Source of the DNA: GCA-002701455 sp964342575
GTDB taxonomy: Bacteria > Pseudomonadota > Alphaproteobacteria > Thalassobaculales > Thalassobaculaceae
DNA length: 23,155 bases
Direction of reading: 5' to 3'
Assembly (NCBI GenBank): GCA_964342575.1
Contig: CAYFGZ010000052.1
Coordinates: 1-23,155, forward strand
Below are positions 1 through 7,052 of the stretch, piece after piece. Every line of letters begins with the position of its first letter. Within the stretch, counting starts at the first letter, position 1. The position numbers were made by a program, and so were the translations under genes. The notes under the pieces were generated by a model that made no database searches, was not told where the DNA came from, and worked only from the letters and a program-made list of their open reading frames with translations.

Positions 1-129
1 TTTTGTCACGAAAAAGTATCAGCACATCTTCGATAAATAAGTGCTATTATTGTTACCATATTCCGCGATAATTGAAATAAGCCCAGTCTGGTAAACTACA
101 CTATTAAAGGTAATGGGAGGATAATACTA

Positions 130-990
130 ATGAAAGACACAGTCGGTTGGATAGGACTAGGCAGCATGGGCAGCCGTATGGCCTGGAACTTATCGAAAAG
201 CGGTTATCCAATGATTGTTGCCGATAAACTCACTACAAAATCAGCACCGGCAGGCGCGAGAATTGCCCAAGACAATCTTCAATTAGCCTCGGAAGCCGAA
301 ACCATAATACTTTCAGTTCCAGCCGGTCCCGATACTCTGGAGATTGCTCAAGAATTCTTAATCGCCCGTGATAGAAAACTGAAGACTGTAATAGATACCT
401 CAACAATTGGCATCCCTCATGCTAGAGAAGCTGCAAAGTTATTGGCGGAGAAGGGAATAGAGTATGTTGATGCACCAGTATCCGGCGGCATAGCTGGAGC
501 GGAAGCCGCCACCCTTGCTGTAATGATGGGATGCAATAAGGCTACTTTTGAACGGCTTAGGCCTATGTTGAATTGCATTGGAGCTAACGTCATACACGTG
601 GGTCCTGAAGCTGGCCAAGGCCAGACAGTCAAACTTTTGAACAATTTTTTATCCGCAACAGCTATGGCGGCTACTAGTGAAGCAATGGCATTTGGCACAG
701 CAAACGGTCTGGAGATGAATTCAATTTTGGACGTGGTTAATGTTTCTAGCGGAAGAAACACTGCAACTATGGATAAATTCCCTAACAGGATCGCCAATGA
801 AGCTTTTGATGGGGGATTTGCCACAAAAATGATGGCAAAGGACGTCCGACTATACGTGGAAAATGTAATTCGCTCAAATACCGTTTGCAAAATCGCTCCT
901 TTAGTTGCTGAAGAGTTTGCTCAACTCGAAGAAGCAGAACCGGGGTCAGATTTTACGAGAATTTACCCCTTCGTTCGAGATAGATTGTGA
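130..990 (+). CDS. NAD(P)-dependent beta-hydroxyacid dehydrogenase (3-hydroxyisobutyrate dehydrogenase family)
   Basis: This cytosolic oxidoreductase should interconvert a 3-hydroxyacid and its semialdehyde or 2-oxoacid using NAD(P). The N-terminal Rossmann motif GLGSMG lies at residues 9-14. The family's substrate-binding signature DAPVSGG starts near residue 114. The catalytic lysine sits in GQGQTVKLLNN (K168, with N172), and a second conserved Lys-Asp pair is at 237-238. The length of 286 residues is normal for the family. The ATG at 130 follows GGGAGG (115-120) at good spacing. The family includes 3-hydroxyisobutyrate, tartronate-semialdehyde and glyoxylate/succinic-semialdehyde reductases, and sequence alone does not fix the substrate. 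The gene converges on the dioxygenase/CoA-transferase operon and may handle a small aldehyde or oxoacid from it; that link is an inference from position only. Confidence 0.9.
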   Translation: MKDTVGWIGLGSMGSRMAWNLSKSGYPMIVADKLTTKSAPAGARIAQDNLQLASEAETIILSVPAGPDTLEIAQEFLIARDRKLKTVIDTSTIGIPHAREAAKLLAEKGIEYVDAPVSGGIAGAEAATLAVMMGCNKATFERLRPMLNCIGANVIHVGPEAGQGQTVKLLNNFLSATAMAATSEAMAFGTANGLEMNSILDVVNVSSGRNTATMDKFPNRIANEAFDGGFATKMMAKDVRLYVENVIRSNTVCKIAPLVAEEFAQLEEAEPGSDFTRIYPFVRDRL

Positions 991-1082
991 ATAGACCTAA
1001 TTTTATAAACTTTCCTCAGCAATTGCCTGTTAATACAATTTGCCGTTCCCAACGTAATGGGCTCCTATTTTTAATTAATCTC

Positions 1083-1115
1083 TTATCGCCGCCTTGGACA
1101 AAAAAACGGCGATAA
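1083..1115. terminator. Inverted repeat between convergent genes, possible bidirectional terminator
   Basis: Nine-base perfect arms, TTATCGCCG (1083-1091) and CGGCGATAA (1107-1115), flank a 15-base loop containing seven A residues. The element lies between the stop of the dehydrogenase (990) and the end of the MFS gene (1161), which converge on it. No clean T-run follows the stem on either strand, so a terminator or mRNA-end role is only plausible. Confidence 0.35.
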
Positions 1116-1160
1116 TTAAAGACGATTTCAAGGGCAGGCTGGTTAGATCAATCAGAAACT

Positions 1161-2390
1161 TTAGTGTTTTCCCAGCGCAAGTTTCTTCGCTTCGGGCCTT
1201 TTGCGCAACACCAGCATTGCTATCGCGCCAATAAATGGCCCAGGAACAAGTAATACAAATGCCCACCTAAAGTCCCCAAGCCACTGCGCCGTTATGGGCA
1301 CCAGCCAGATGGTTACCACCGTAATTCCGAACCCAAGAGCCATCTGAAGCGTCAGGGCGGTCCCGACGAGGTGAGATTCTGATAATTCAGTGGCTGCCGC
1401 CGAAAACTGACCGCTATCGGCTATAATTGTAAGACCCCAAAGAAGTGCTACCGCAGTAAACACTACTGGAGAGATATCCACTAGAAAACCGATAGAAAAA
1501 GCACACGCACCAGAAATCAGCATCAATACCGCAGTAGTGTAACATCTCCCAAAAACATCCGACAAGCGTCCAGCAATAACACAGCCAATCGCTCCCACCG
1601 AAACAATAAAAAAACAGAAATATTCTGGGCTTCGAAATGGTATCGCGTCAAATCGTGACTCCGAAAAACGTGCGAAAGTTAGTATCCAGGCCCACATGGC
1701 ATACAGTTCCCACATATGACCTGCATAACCTAGGTTGACGAGATTAAGCGGCTTACTGCGCAACACCTGGAGAATCTGATGAGGATCGAACTGAGTTCGA
1801 GAAAAGGCGTACGGGCCCTCCGAAATAAAAAAAAGAAATATTAACCCAACAAAGAATGTTGCAAAAGAGCTCAACCAAATAACCAACGTCCAATTTTCCG
1901 AAGCAGCTGTAGCAAGATAAAGATGTGGCGTCGCGCAACCTATTGTGAGAGCTCCGATAATAACCCCCATCGCGATTCCTCGACCTTTTTTAAACCAAGT
2001 TGCTATTAGCTTTACCGCGGGAGGATATACCCCGGACAAAGCGGCTCCTGTAATAAACCGCAAAATAAGAACACCAGCAGGCGAATCAACCCATAATAGC
2101 AATAGATTTACTAGCGCGGCGAGGCCGCAAGAAAAAGAAATCAGCACGGTTAACGATGTACTATCTGATAAATTAAAAAACGCAATCAACACCGCCCCGA
2201 AAACAAAGCCCACTTGCACTGCATTGGTAAGCCACACCTGCTCGTTTTCGCCAAGCTGAATATGTTTAGTCAGCTCAGGCATAACAACAGTTCCCGAAAA
2301 CCAAGTTCCTAAAGCACCAACAAGGCAAAGGCTGATTAGCCCCAGAGAAAAAAATGGGCCTGTTTGTTTTGCTTTAATGGCATAACGCAC
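1161..2390 (-). CDS. MFS transporter (12 transmembrane helices)
   Basis: This is a major facilitator superfamily permease of the inner membrane. Twelve hydrophobic segments can be counted over 409 residues. The first is near residues 13-36, and a longer hydrophilic stretch (about residues 188-215) separates the two halves. The second half carries the motif-A-like sequence GRLSDVFGR between helices 8 and 9, and helix 4 is followed by a basic loop (WFKKGRG). The start is GTG at 2390, reading V-R-Y-A-I-K, with a weak GCGAGA upstream; no in-frame ATG is near. It is the last gene of the minus-strand cluster that begins with the PhyH dioxygenase at 6847, so it is probably the importer, or possibly exporter, for the compound the cluster processes. 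The substrate cannot be read from the sequence. Confidence 0.88.
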   Translation of the reverse strand: MRYAIKAKQTGPFFSLGLISLCLVGALGTWFSGTVVMPELTKHIQLGENEQVWLTNAVQVGFVFGAVLIAFFNLSDSTSLTVLISFSCGLAALVNLLLLWVDSPAGVLILRFITGAALSGVYPPAVKLIATWFKKGRGIAMGVIIGALTIGCATPHLYLATAASENWTLVIWLSSFATFFVGLIFLFFISEGPYAFSRTQFDPHQILQVLRSKPLNLVNLGYAGHMWELYAMWAWILTFARFSESRFDAIPFRSPEYFCFFIVSVGAIGCVIAGRLSDVFGRCYTTAVLMLISGACAFSIGFLVDISPVVFTAVALLWGLTIIADSGQFSAAATELSESHLVGTALTLQMALGFGITVVTIWLVPITAQWLGDFRWAFVLLVPGPFIGAIAMLVLRKRPEAKKLALGKH

Positions 2391-2452
2391 GACGTTCTCG
2401 CTAGACTCAACAATTAACCCTGGACGACGTTAGCCATCGGAATGTATCCATC

Positions 2453-2632
2453 TCAGGTATCATCCTTAGCACCGGCTTCTGGAAACAGCCAAAGGGCGAC
2501 AATCATAAAAATCGCCAAACCAACTATCACTTTCGCTACGAATGGGTCTGCGAAATGAAACTCCAACCAGGTACATAACGCTCCAAGGGCAATTACTCCC
2601 ATTGTAAGGATCACTTTAATTTTATTAGACAT
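2453..2632 (-). CDS. Small two-helix membrane protein of unknown function
   Basis: This is a 59-residue protein with two strongly hydrophobic segments, about residues 6-24 and 32-51, and a short charged C-terminus ending AKDDT. I do not recognise a family. I prefer the ATG at 2632 because GGAG lies about nine bases upstream. The longer frame opening at 2659 adds nine residues (MSPVREPHS) and has no ribosome-binding site. The gene lies between the second dioxygenase and the MFS gene with gaps of 68 and 62 bases, all on one strand, so it is probably co-transcribed. It could be a small partner of the MFS protein, since small membrane subunits accompany some transporters, but nothing in the sequence proves this. 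Confidence 0.6.
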   Translation of the reverse strand: MSNKIKVILTMGVIALGALCTWLEFHFADPFVAKVIVGLAIFMIVALWLFPEAGAKDDT

Positions 2633-2700
2633 TGAATGGGGCTCCCGTACAGGTGACATTCATGTTAGATTTAGTTATCTAGCTTTCTATCGCAACCTAT

Positions 2701-3597
2701 TCACGCTGCCTCGTCTTCGAGCTGATCTGTAGTTGGACCACTTCCCGCCACCGTAGTCCGACGCATATCTCTTTTTTCTCCTGTATCTTTGAATGGTCGA
2801 ACTCGATGCATACATTGCCGATTGTCCCACATTACAACATCACCGGCTCTCCACTTGTGCGAATAGACAAAATGTCTTTGCGTTGCAAATTCCATCAACT
2901 CCCTAATAAAATCTCTACCTTCTGGAACTTCCCAGCCAATTATTTTTCCTATATGCGAGGAGAGATAAACTGATTTACGTTTTGTAAAATTATTGATTCG
3001 CACCATACTATGCCTCACCGGTTTGAACATTTCTTTTTCTTCTCGCGTAAAGTCCAAAAACCCAAGTTGACCTCTTGAGTATATTAAGGAGTGCTCTGTT
3101 ATAAGTTTCTCTATTTCATTTTTTGTATCAGCATCAAGCGCGTCGTAAACAGCCGGCATAAACGAAAATTCAGTATTTCCTCCTGAAGAAGGCGTGCTTC
3201 TACAGGAAAGAACCGAGAATTTAGAGGGCGTCGTTCTAAAGGAACTATCTGTATGCCAGAGCCTATTCCCAAGGTTGAACATGCGGCGGCGATCACCCTT
3301 TGGCAGAATTTTCCCATCACGATCGAGATTACTAACATCTGCAAATTCCAGACTAAGTCGCCTTTCATCAGTTCTTAAAACGTTTGATCCTACGTGTAGT
3401 TCAAGTTCACCAAAATTTCTTGTAAAAGCTATTTGTTGCTGATCTGTTAATGATTGATCGCTAAAAATGAGAACTCCATATTCGTCCATCCCTTGGTGAA
3501 TTTGTTCAACCACCTCGGGTGATAGTGGTCTTGCCAAATCCAGCCCCGAAATCTCCCCTACAAAATATTCATGCATTTGTTTTATAGGTACATTCAT
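2701..3597 (-). CDS. TauD/TfdA-family Fe(II)/2-oxoglutarate-dependent dioxygenase (copy 1)
   Basis: This cytosolic non-haem iron oxygenase of the TfdA/TauD family should couple oxidation of a substrate to decarboxylation of 2-oxoglutarate. All catalytic residues are visible: the HxD iron ligands H115 and D117 in NRLWHTDSSF, the distal histidine H264 in QCMHRVR, and the 2-oxoglutarate-binding arginine around R280 in RDMRRTT. The GGNTEF segment after the iron site and the ligand spacing resemble TfdA (2,4-D dioxygenase) more than taurine dioxygenase. The length of 298 residues is typical. It is 25 bases downstream of a paralogue (3623-4507), with which I count about 64% identity and no gaps through residue 286. 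The true substrate is unknown; TfdA relatives act on aryloxyalkanoates, sulfonates and other carboxylates. Confidence 0.9.
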   Translation of the reverse strand: MNVPIKQMHEYFVGEISGLDLARPLSPEVVEQIHQGMDEYGVLIFSDQSLTDQQQIAFTRNFGELELHVGSNVLRTDERRLSLEFADVSNLDRDGKILPKGDRRRMFNLGNRLWHTDSSFRTTPSKFSVLSCRSTPSSGGNTEFSFMPAVYDALDADTKNEIEKLITEHSLIYSRGQLGFLDFTREEKEMFKPVRHSMVRINNFTKRKSVYLSSHIGKIIGWEVPEGRDFIRELMEFATQRHFVYSHKWRAGDVVMWDNRQCMHRVRPFKDTGEKRDMRRTTVAGSGPTTDQLEDEAA

Positions 3598-3622
3598 TTC
3601 ATGCTTTCTTAATTTTTAAAAA

Positions 3623-4507
3623 CTAGTTTTGCTGTGGAGCAGTTTGTTTGGTTCCTGCTATTGTGGTACGCCTCATATCTCTTGGCTCGCCAGTATCATT
3701 AAACCTTCTAACACGATGCATACATTGTCGGTTATCCCAGACCACCAAATCCCCAACGGACCATTTATGAGCATAGACAAACTCTGGAGAGGTAGCGTGC
3801 TCTATTAATTCACGGATAAAATCACGTGCCTCTGGCATTTCCCACCCCACGATTGTTCCTATGTGCGACGACAAAAATATCGATTTTCGTCCAGTGAAGT
3901 CATTTTTTCTGACTAGAGCTTGCCTAACCGGCGTAAACATTTCCTTTTCTTCTTCGCTAAAATTCGAAAAACCAAGTTGACCTCTCGAATAAATTAACGA
4001 GTGTTCCGCGATCAGGTCCTGAATTTCTTTCTTTGTATCGGGTTCTAGCGTGTCATAGGCAGCTGGCATAAAGGCAAACTCAGTATTTCCTCCTTTCGAA
4101 GGCATGCTCCTGCAAGAAAGTAAAGAGCACTTTGCAGGCACTGCTCTATAAGAACTGTCGGAATGCCACAGTCTATTCCCTAGATTAAACATCCGCCTTC
4201 TATCTTTGCGGTCCAATAAGTTGCCATCTTTGTCCATATTACTTACATCAGCCATCTGAACGTTTAACCGCCTATCCTGTTCTTTTGTAACATTGCCACC
4301 CTTAGCTAATTCTATTTCGCCGAAGGTTTCACTGAACTTTATTTGCTCCTCATCTGAAATTTTTTGACAAGAAAATATTAAAACCCCAAGACTATCCAAT
4401 GCCCGATTGAGATCAACTTTATCCTTTTCAGATAGTGGTTCCCTTAGATCCACCCCACCAACTTCTCCAACGAAGTATTTATGTATTTGTCGAATAGAAA
4501 TAGTCAT
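3623..4507 (-). CDS. TauD/TfdA-family Fe(II)/2-oxoglutarate-dependent dioxygenase (copy 2)
   Basis: This is the tandem paralogue of the gene at 2701-3597. The active-site residues fall at identical numbers: H115 and D117 in NRLWHSDSSY, H264 in QCMHRVR and R280 in RDMRRTT. Length is 294 residues. The two copies differ most in the first 60 residues (segment 31-40 is nearly unrelated) and in the C-terminal tail, and agree most around the metal site and in EHSLIYSRGQLGF. Both look intact, which suggests retained and perhaps divergent substrate ranges rather than decay. An AAAGG stretch lies upstream of the ATG. A 125-base gap separates it from the CoA-transferase gene upstream, the longest gap in this probable operon, and could hold an internal promoter. 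Confidence 0.9.
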   Translation of the reverse strand: MTISIRQIHKYFVGEVGGVDLREPLSEKDKVDLNRALDSLGVLIFSCQKISDEEQIKFSETFGEIELAKGGNVTKEQDRRLNVQMADVSNMDKDGNLLDRKDRRRMFNLGNRLWHSDSSYRAVPAKCSLLSCRSMPSKGGNTEFAFMPAAYDTLEPDTKKEIQDLIAEHSLIYSRGQLGFSNFSEEEKEMFTPVRQALVRKNDFTGRKSIFLSSHIGTIVGWEMPEARDFIRELIEHATSPEFVYAHKWSVGDLVVWDNRQCMHRVRRFNDTGEPRDMRRTTIAGTKQTAPQQN

Positions 4508-4632
4508 ACCCTTTAATTCCTTTTACGAAAATTGAGTATCCCGAATAATTTCTCTGACCCATTTTTCATAAATTTCTCGCTGGGGCCAAAAATCCTGAGA
4601 GAGAACATTGCAACCTTACCACGGAGATTTCC

Positions 4633-5826
4633 TTACACGACACCTTTTCCACGAAGCTCGGACACCTCATCGGGCTCCAATCCACAAACGTCATTTAAAA
4701 TACTATCTGTGTGCTCACCCAAAAAAGGTGGCCTACTAACTTCTGCCCGAGAATTTGACAACTTTATTGGACACCCAACTGTCTTATAGGTCCCCCGAGG
4801 AGGATATTCTATATCCACAATCATTTCTCGTTCTTGGAGATGTGGATCCTGTAATAGTTCTCCCGTGTCCTGACAAGCTCCACTTGGAACGCCCGCATCG
4901 CCAAGTATTCGCATTGCCTGATACTTGGTCTTCTGGCGAGTCCAACCTTCAATTATCGCATTCAACGTTTCTCGGTTTTCCCATCGGCTTTCTGCGTCAG
5001 CATACTTCGGGTCATCTACTATATCTGGACGTCCTATCGCGCTTGCAAAGGAACTCCACATCTGCTGTTGCGCAAAAATGAATATGTAGTCGTTTGGGCC
5101 GCCTGGAGAACACGGGTACGTGGACCCGGGCACATTTCGCCCAAGTTGATTTCCCGTTCTGGGTTGTACGCCTCCGAGTCGCTGGTGATCTCTTAAACTT
5201 ATCCGCATTATGTTGGCCACGCTGTCTTGCATCGATACCTCAACCTCTTGGCCCAGGCCCGTTTTGTTTCGCTGCTGTAACGCGGCCAATATCCCTATCG
5301 CCATGTGCATTCCGGTCCCCGAGTCGCCAATCGCCGGCCAAACATAGGTTGGAGGGTTCTCCGGAAAACCTGTTGCACACATTGCTCCACCCATAGCTTG
5401 AGCGATTGGTTCAAAGCTCTTGAATTCGCTATACGGACCGTATGTCCCAAAGCCTTTTATAGTGGCATAAATCAGTTTCTTATTTACTTTAGACAGAACA
5501 TCAAAACCTAACTTGAGACGGTTTAACGCGCCAGGCGAAAAATTTTCTACAAGTACATCTGAGGCAGCTATAACCTTTTTAAATAGCTCTTTGCCTTCAT
5601 CCGTTTTCAAGTTCAGTGTAAGACTTTTTTTGTTCGAATTTAGCACCAGAAAAAATAAACTGTCACTATCTTGGTCACGCATATTTGTCCTGGCCACGTC
5701 GCCCTTTCCAGGTTCCTCCAGCTTAATCACATCGGCACCCAACCAGGCGAGAATTTGGGTGCATGCAGGCCCCGCCTGATTGTGTGTCATGTCTACTACG
5801 CGTACTCCTTCAAGCGCCTTTTCCAT
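4633..5826 (-). CDS. Class III CoA-transferase, formyl-CoA:oxalate CoA-transferase-like (CaiB/BaiF family)
   Basis: This enzyme should move CoA between carboxylates through aspartyl-CoA thioester intermediates. The N-terminus contains QAGPACTQILAWLGADVIKL, very close in pattern to formyl-CoA transferase (Frc). The catalytic aspartate is D168 in IGDSGTGMH, one position from Frc Asp169. Other Frc-like blocks are KSFEPIAQAMGGAMCATGFP (136-155), SMQDSVANIMR (198-208), RGTYKTVGCPIKLS (344-357) and FLGEHT (368-373). At 397 residues it is somewhat shorter than typical Frc; the middle glycine-rich region is reduced to PGGPN (241-245). GGAG sits about eight bases before the ATG. It starts 22 bases after the PhyH gene. 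Frc relatives use many acids, so oxalate or formate as substrate is not assured. Confidence 0.88.
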   Translation of the reverse strand: MEKALEGVRVVDMTHNQAGPACTQILAWLGADVIKLEEPGKGDVARTNMRDQDSDSLFFLVLNSNKKSLTLNLKTDEGKELFKKVIAASDVLVENFSPGALNRLKLGFDVLSKVNKKLIYATIKGFGTYGPYSEFKSFEPIAQAMGGAMCATGFPENPPTYVWPAIGDSGTGMHMAIGILAALQQRNKTGLGQEVEVSMQDSVANIMRISLRDHQRLGGVQPRTGNQLGRNVPGSTYPCSPGGPNDYIFIFAQQQMWSSFASAIGRPDIVDDPKYADAESRWENRETLNAIIEGWTRQKTKYQAMRILGDAGVPSGACQDTGELLQDPHLQEREMIVDIEYPPRGTYKTVGCPIKLSNSRAEVSRPPFLGEHTDSILNDVCGLEPDEVSELRGKGVV

Positions 5827-5848
5827 AATAAATCTCCTGCCTATAAAT

Positions 5849-6847
5849 TTAAGTTAGGTTCAACTGTCCTAATGACTCCGCCATCGGGTCTACAAAATCA
5901 ACATTTGGGTGCCCGGTGCGACCGTATCCCCACCACACTTTCAGTCCAAACATAGCTTTCTGTCTTTCCGAGGCTTTCATCAATATTTCTCTATCCATCG
6001 CCAATCCAAAGTTGACTTGTGGTCTGTATTGTGGCCCGCAAAAAGTTAGCAACATCGCTATTCGGTCGTCATTGCTACTATTCGCCCCAGTTCCGTGCCA
6101 GACCCTCCCATCAGTTATTATCGCGGTACCCGCTGGTCCCTCCGCAGCAACAGTTTCGATATCCTTGTCTTTAGTCGCATCCGGATGTCGGCCAAATAGA
6201 TGACTTCCCGGGACCAGCCGAGTACCGCCATTTGCTGCACTGAAGTCGTTCATCATAAAAATAACGTTGGAGCAGGCAGCCGGGGCGATCATCGGCGGAC
6301 GGTCTGGTCTTTCAGCGTCATAATCAAATTTAGATCGTGTCATTGATCCGACAGCCAAGTTTTTACGATCTGGCCTAGTTGGTTCCGGGGCCCACCATTG
6401 ATCCGTGTGCAGGTCCATTTTTAAGCCCCCCGGCTTTGCTATATTAGATGAAAAAGACGACAGTTGGAATTCCTCTCCCAAAACATGACTGACCACTTCA
6501 AACATCGCATCAATTTCCAGGATCTCCAGAAATTCACAGCCTTTATTTGGAAGCAACCATACTCTCTGATTCACACCACCATTGGCTGCCGTAAATACTT
6601 CGGGTCGCAGTTTCCCATCTTGGTCTCTAAATTCTCCCCATTTTTGGCTTGGTCCACCATCCTCAAAAGCATGTCCAAGCTCAAGTTCAGCAGCAGCTTG
6701 GTCAATAAGTCTCTTTTTTGCGCGGATTAGGAGAGGGCTCTCTAGAGCATCAGCGAGAAGGCCATATCCCCAACAATCTATATCTTTTCGAACTTGGTCC
6801 AGATCGACCGTTGGACTCGGTAAACTCGACTTATCCCAAGAACTCAT
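5849..6847 (-). CDS. Phytanoyl-CoA dioxygenase (PhyH) family protein
   Basis: This is a PhyH-type Fe(II)/2-oxoglutarate oxygenase of 332 residues. The iron ligands are H147 and D149 (MDLHTDQWW) and H251 (VWHGTGAN), with R262 (DDRIAM) positioned for 2-oxoglutarate. NGGTRLVPGSH (206-216) is the usual PhyH strand. An Asp in HxD argues for hydroxylase rather than halogenase chemistry, since halogenases replace that Asp. The start is the ATG at 6847, preceded by GGAGG at seven bases. The reading frame stays open to 7003, but those 52 extra residues would begin without a ribosome-binding site inside the divergent promoter region. This is the first gene of the minus-strand cluster. PhyH proteins act on CoA esters and on many small molecules, so the substrate is open. 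Confidence 0.88.
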   Translation of the reverse strand: MSSWDKSSLPSPTVDLDQVRKDIDCWGYGLLADALESPLLIRAKKRLIDQAAAELELGHAFEDGGPSQKWGEFRDQDGKLRPEVFTAANGGVNQRVWLLPNKGCEFLEILEIDAMFEVVSHVLGEEFQLSSFSSNIAKPGGLKMDLHTDQWWAPEPTRPDRKNLAVGSMTRSKFDYDAERPDRPPMIAPAACSNVIFMMNDFSAANGGTRLVPGSHLFGRHPDATKDKDIETVAAEGPAGTAIITDGRVWHGTGANSSNDDRIAMLLTFCGPQYRPQVNFGLAMDREILMKASERQKAMFGLKVWWGYGRTGHPNVDFVDPMAESLGQLNLT

Positions 6848-7052
6848 TTTCGTCCTCCACTCCCTGCCAGGGCAAATTTCACGAATCACAAAATATACTA
6901 GCAGAAAAAATTTTAAAATGCTTGACCGCGAAAGCACCGATAATCTTATATCTGGTGAAAGCATTTTAATAGTATAGTCTTCTTCATTGAATAAATAATT
7001 CAACTATTGTTGGATTTGAGCTTTGTAAGACTATTTTTTCAGGAGCAAAAAA
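6848..7052. promoter_or_regulatory. Divergent promoter region between the PhyH operon and the alcohol dehydrogenase gene
   Basis: This 205-base AT-rich interval separates two outward-facing genes, so both promoters must lie here or very near. On the minus strand a TATACT (6971-6976) is a reasonable -10 for the PhyH operon. AGGAG (7041-7045) is the ribosome-binding site of the plus-strand dehydrogenase. A 17-base palindrome (6987-7003) lies between the two, where a shared regulator could bind. No regulator gene is in the window. Confidence 0.55.
6987..7003. promoter_or_regulatory. 17-bp palindrome, candidate operator
   Basis: The sequence TTGAATAAATAATTCAA has perfect six-base arms (6987-6992 and 6998-7003) around a five-base centre. 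It sits next to the candidate -10 of the minus-strand operon. The size suits a dimeric GntR, LysR or TetR-type repressor, but the bound protein is unknown. AT-rich DNA yields such repeats by chance fairly often. Confidence 0.35.

Noticed and set aside
417..890. Long minus-strand open frame (157 codons) opposite the beta-hydroxyacid dehydrogenase
   Set aside because: It lies wholly inside a gene with intact catalytic motifs, has no ribosome-binding site and no recognisable family; it is a shadow frame.
1048..1072. CCCA-ACGTAA-TGGG followed by T5, considered as an intrinsic terminator for the dehydrogenase gene
   Set aside because: The stem is only four bases and the T-run is separated from it by six bases.
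4532..5955. Series of overlapping plus-strand frames opposite the CoA-transferase
   Set aside because: All are shadows of the well-supported minus-strand CoA-transferase and PhyH genes.
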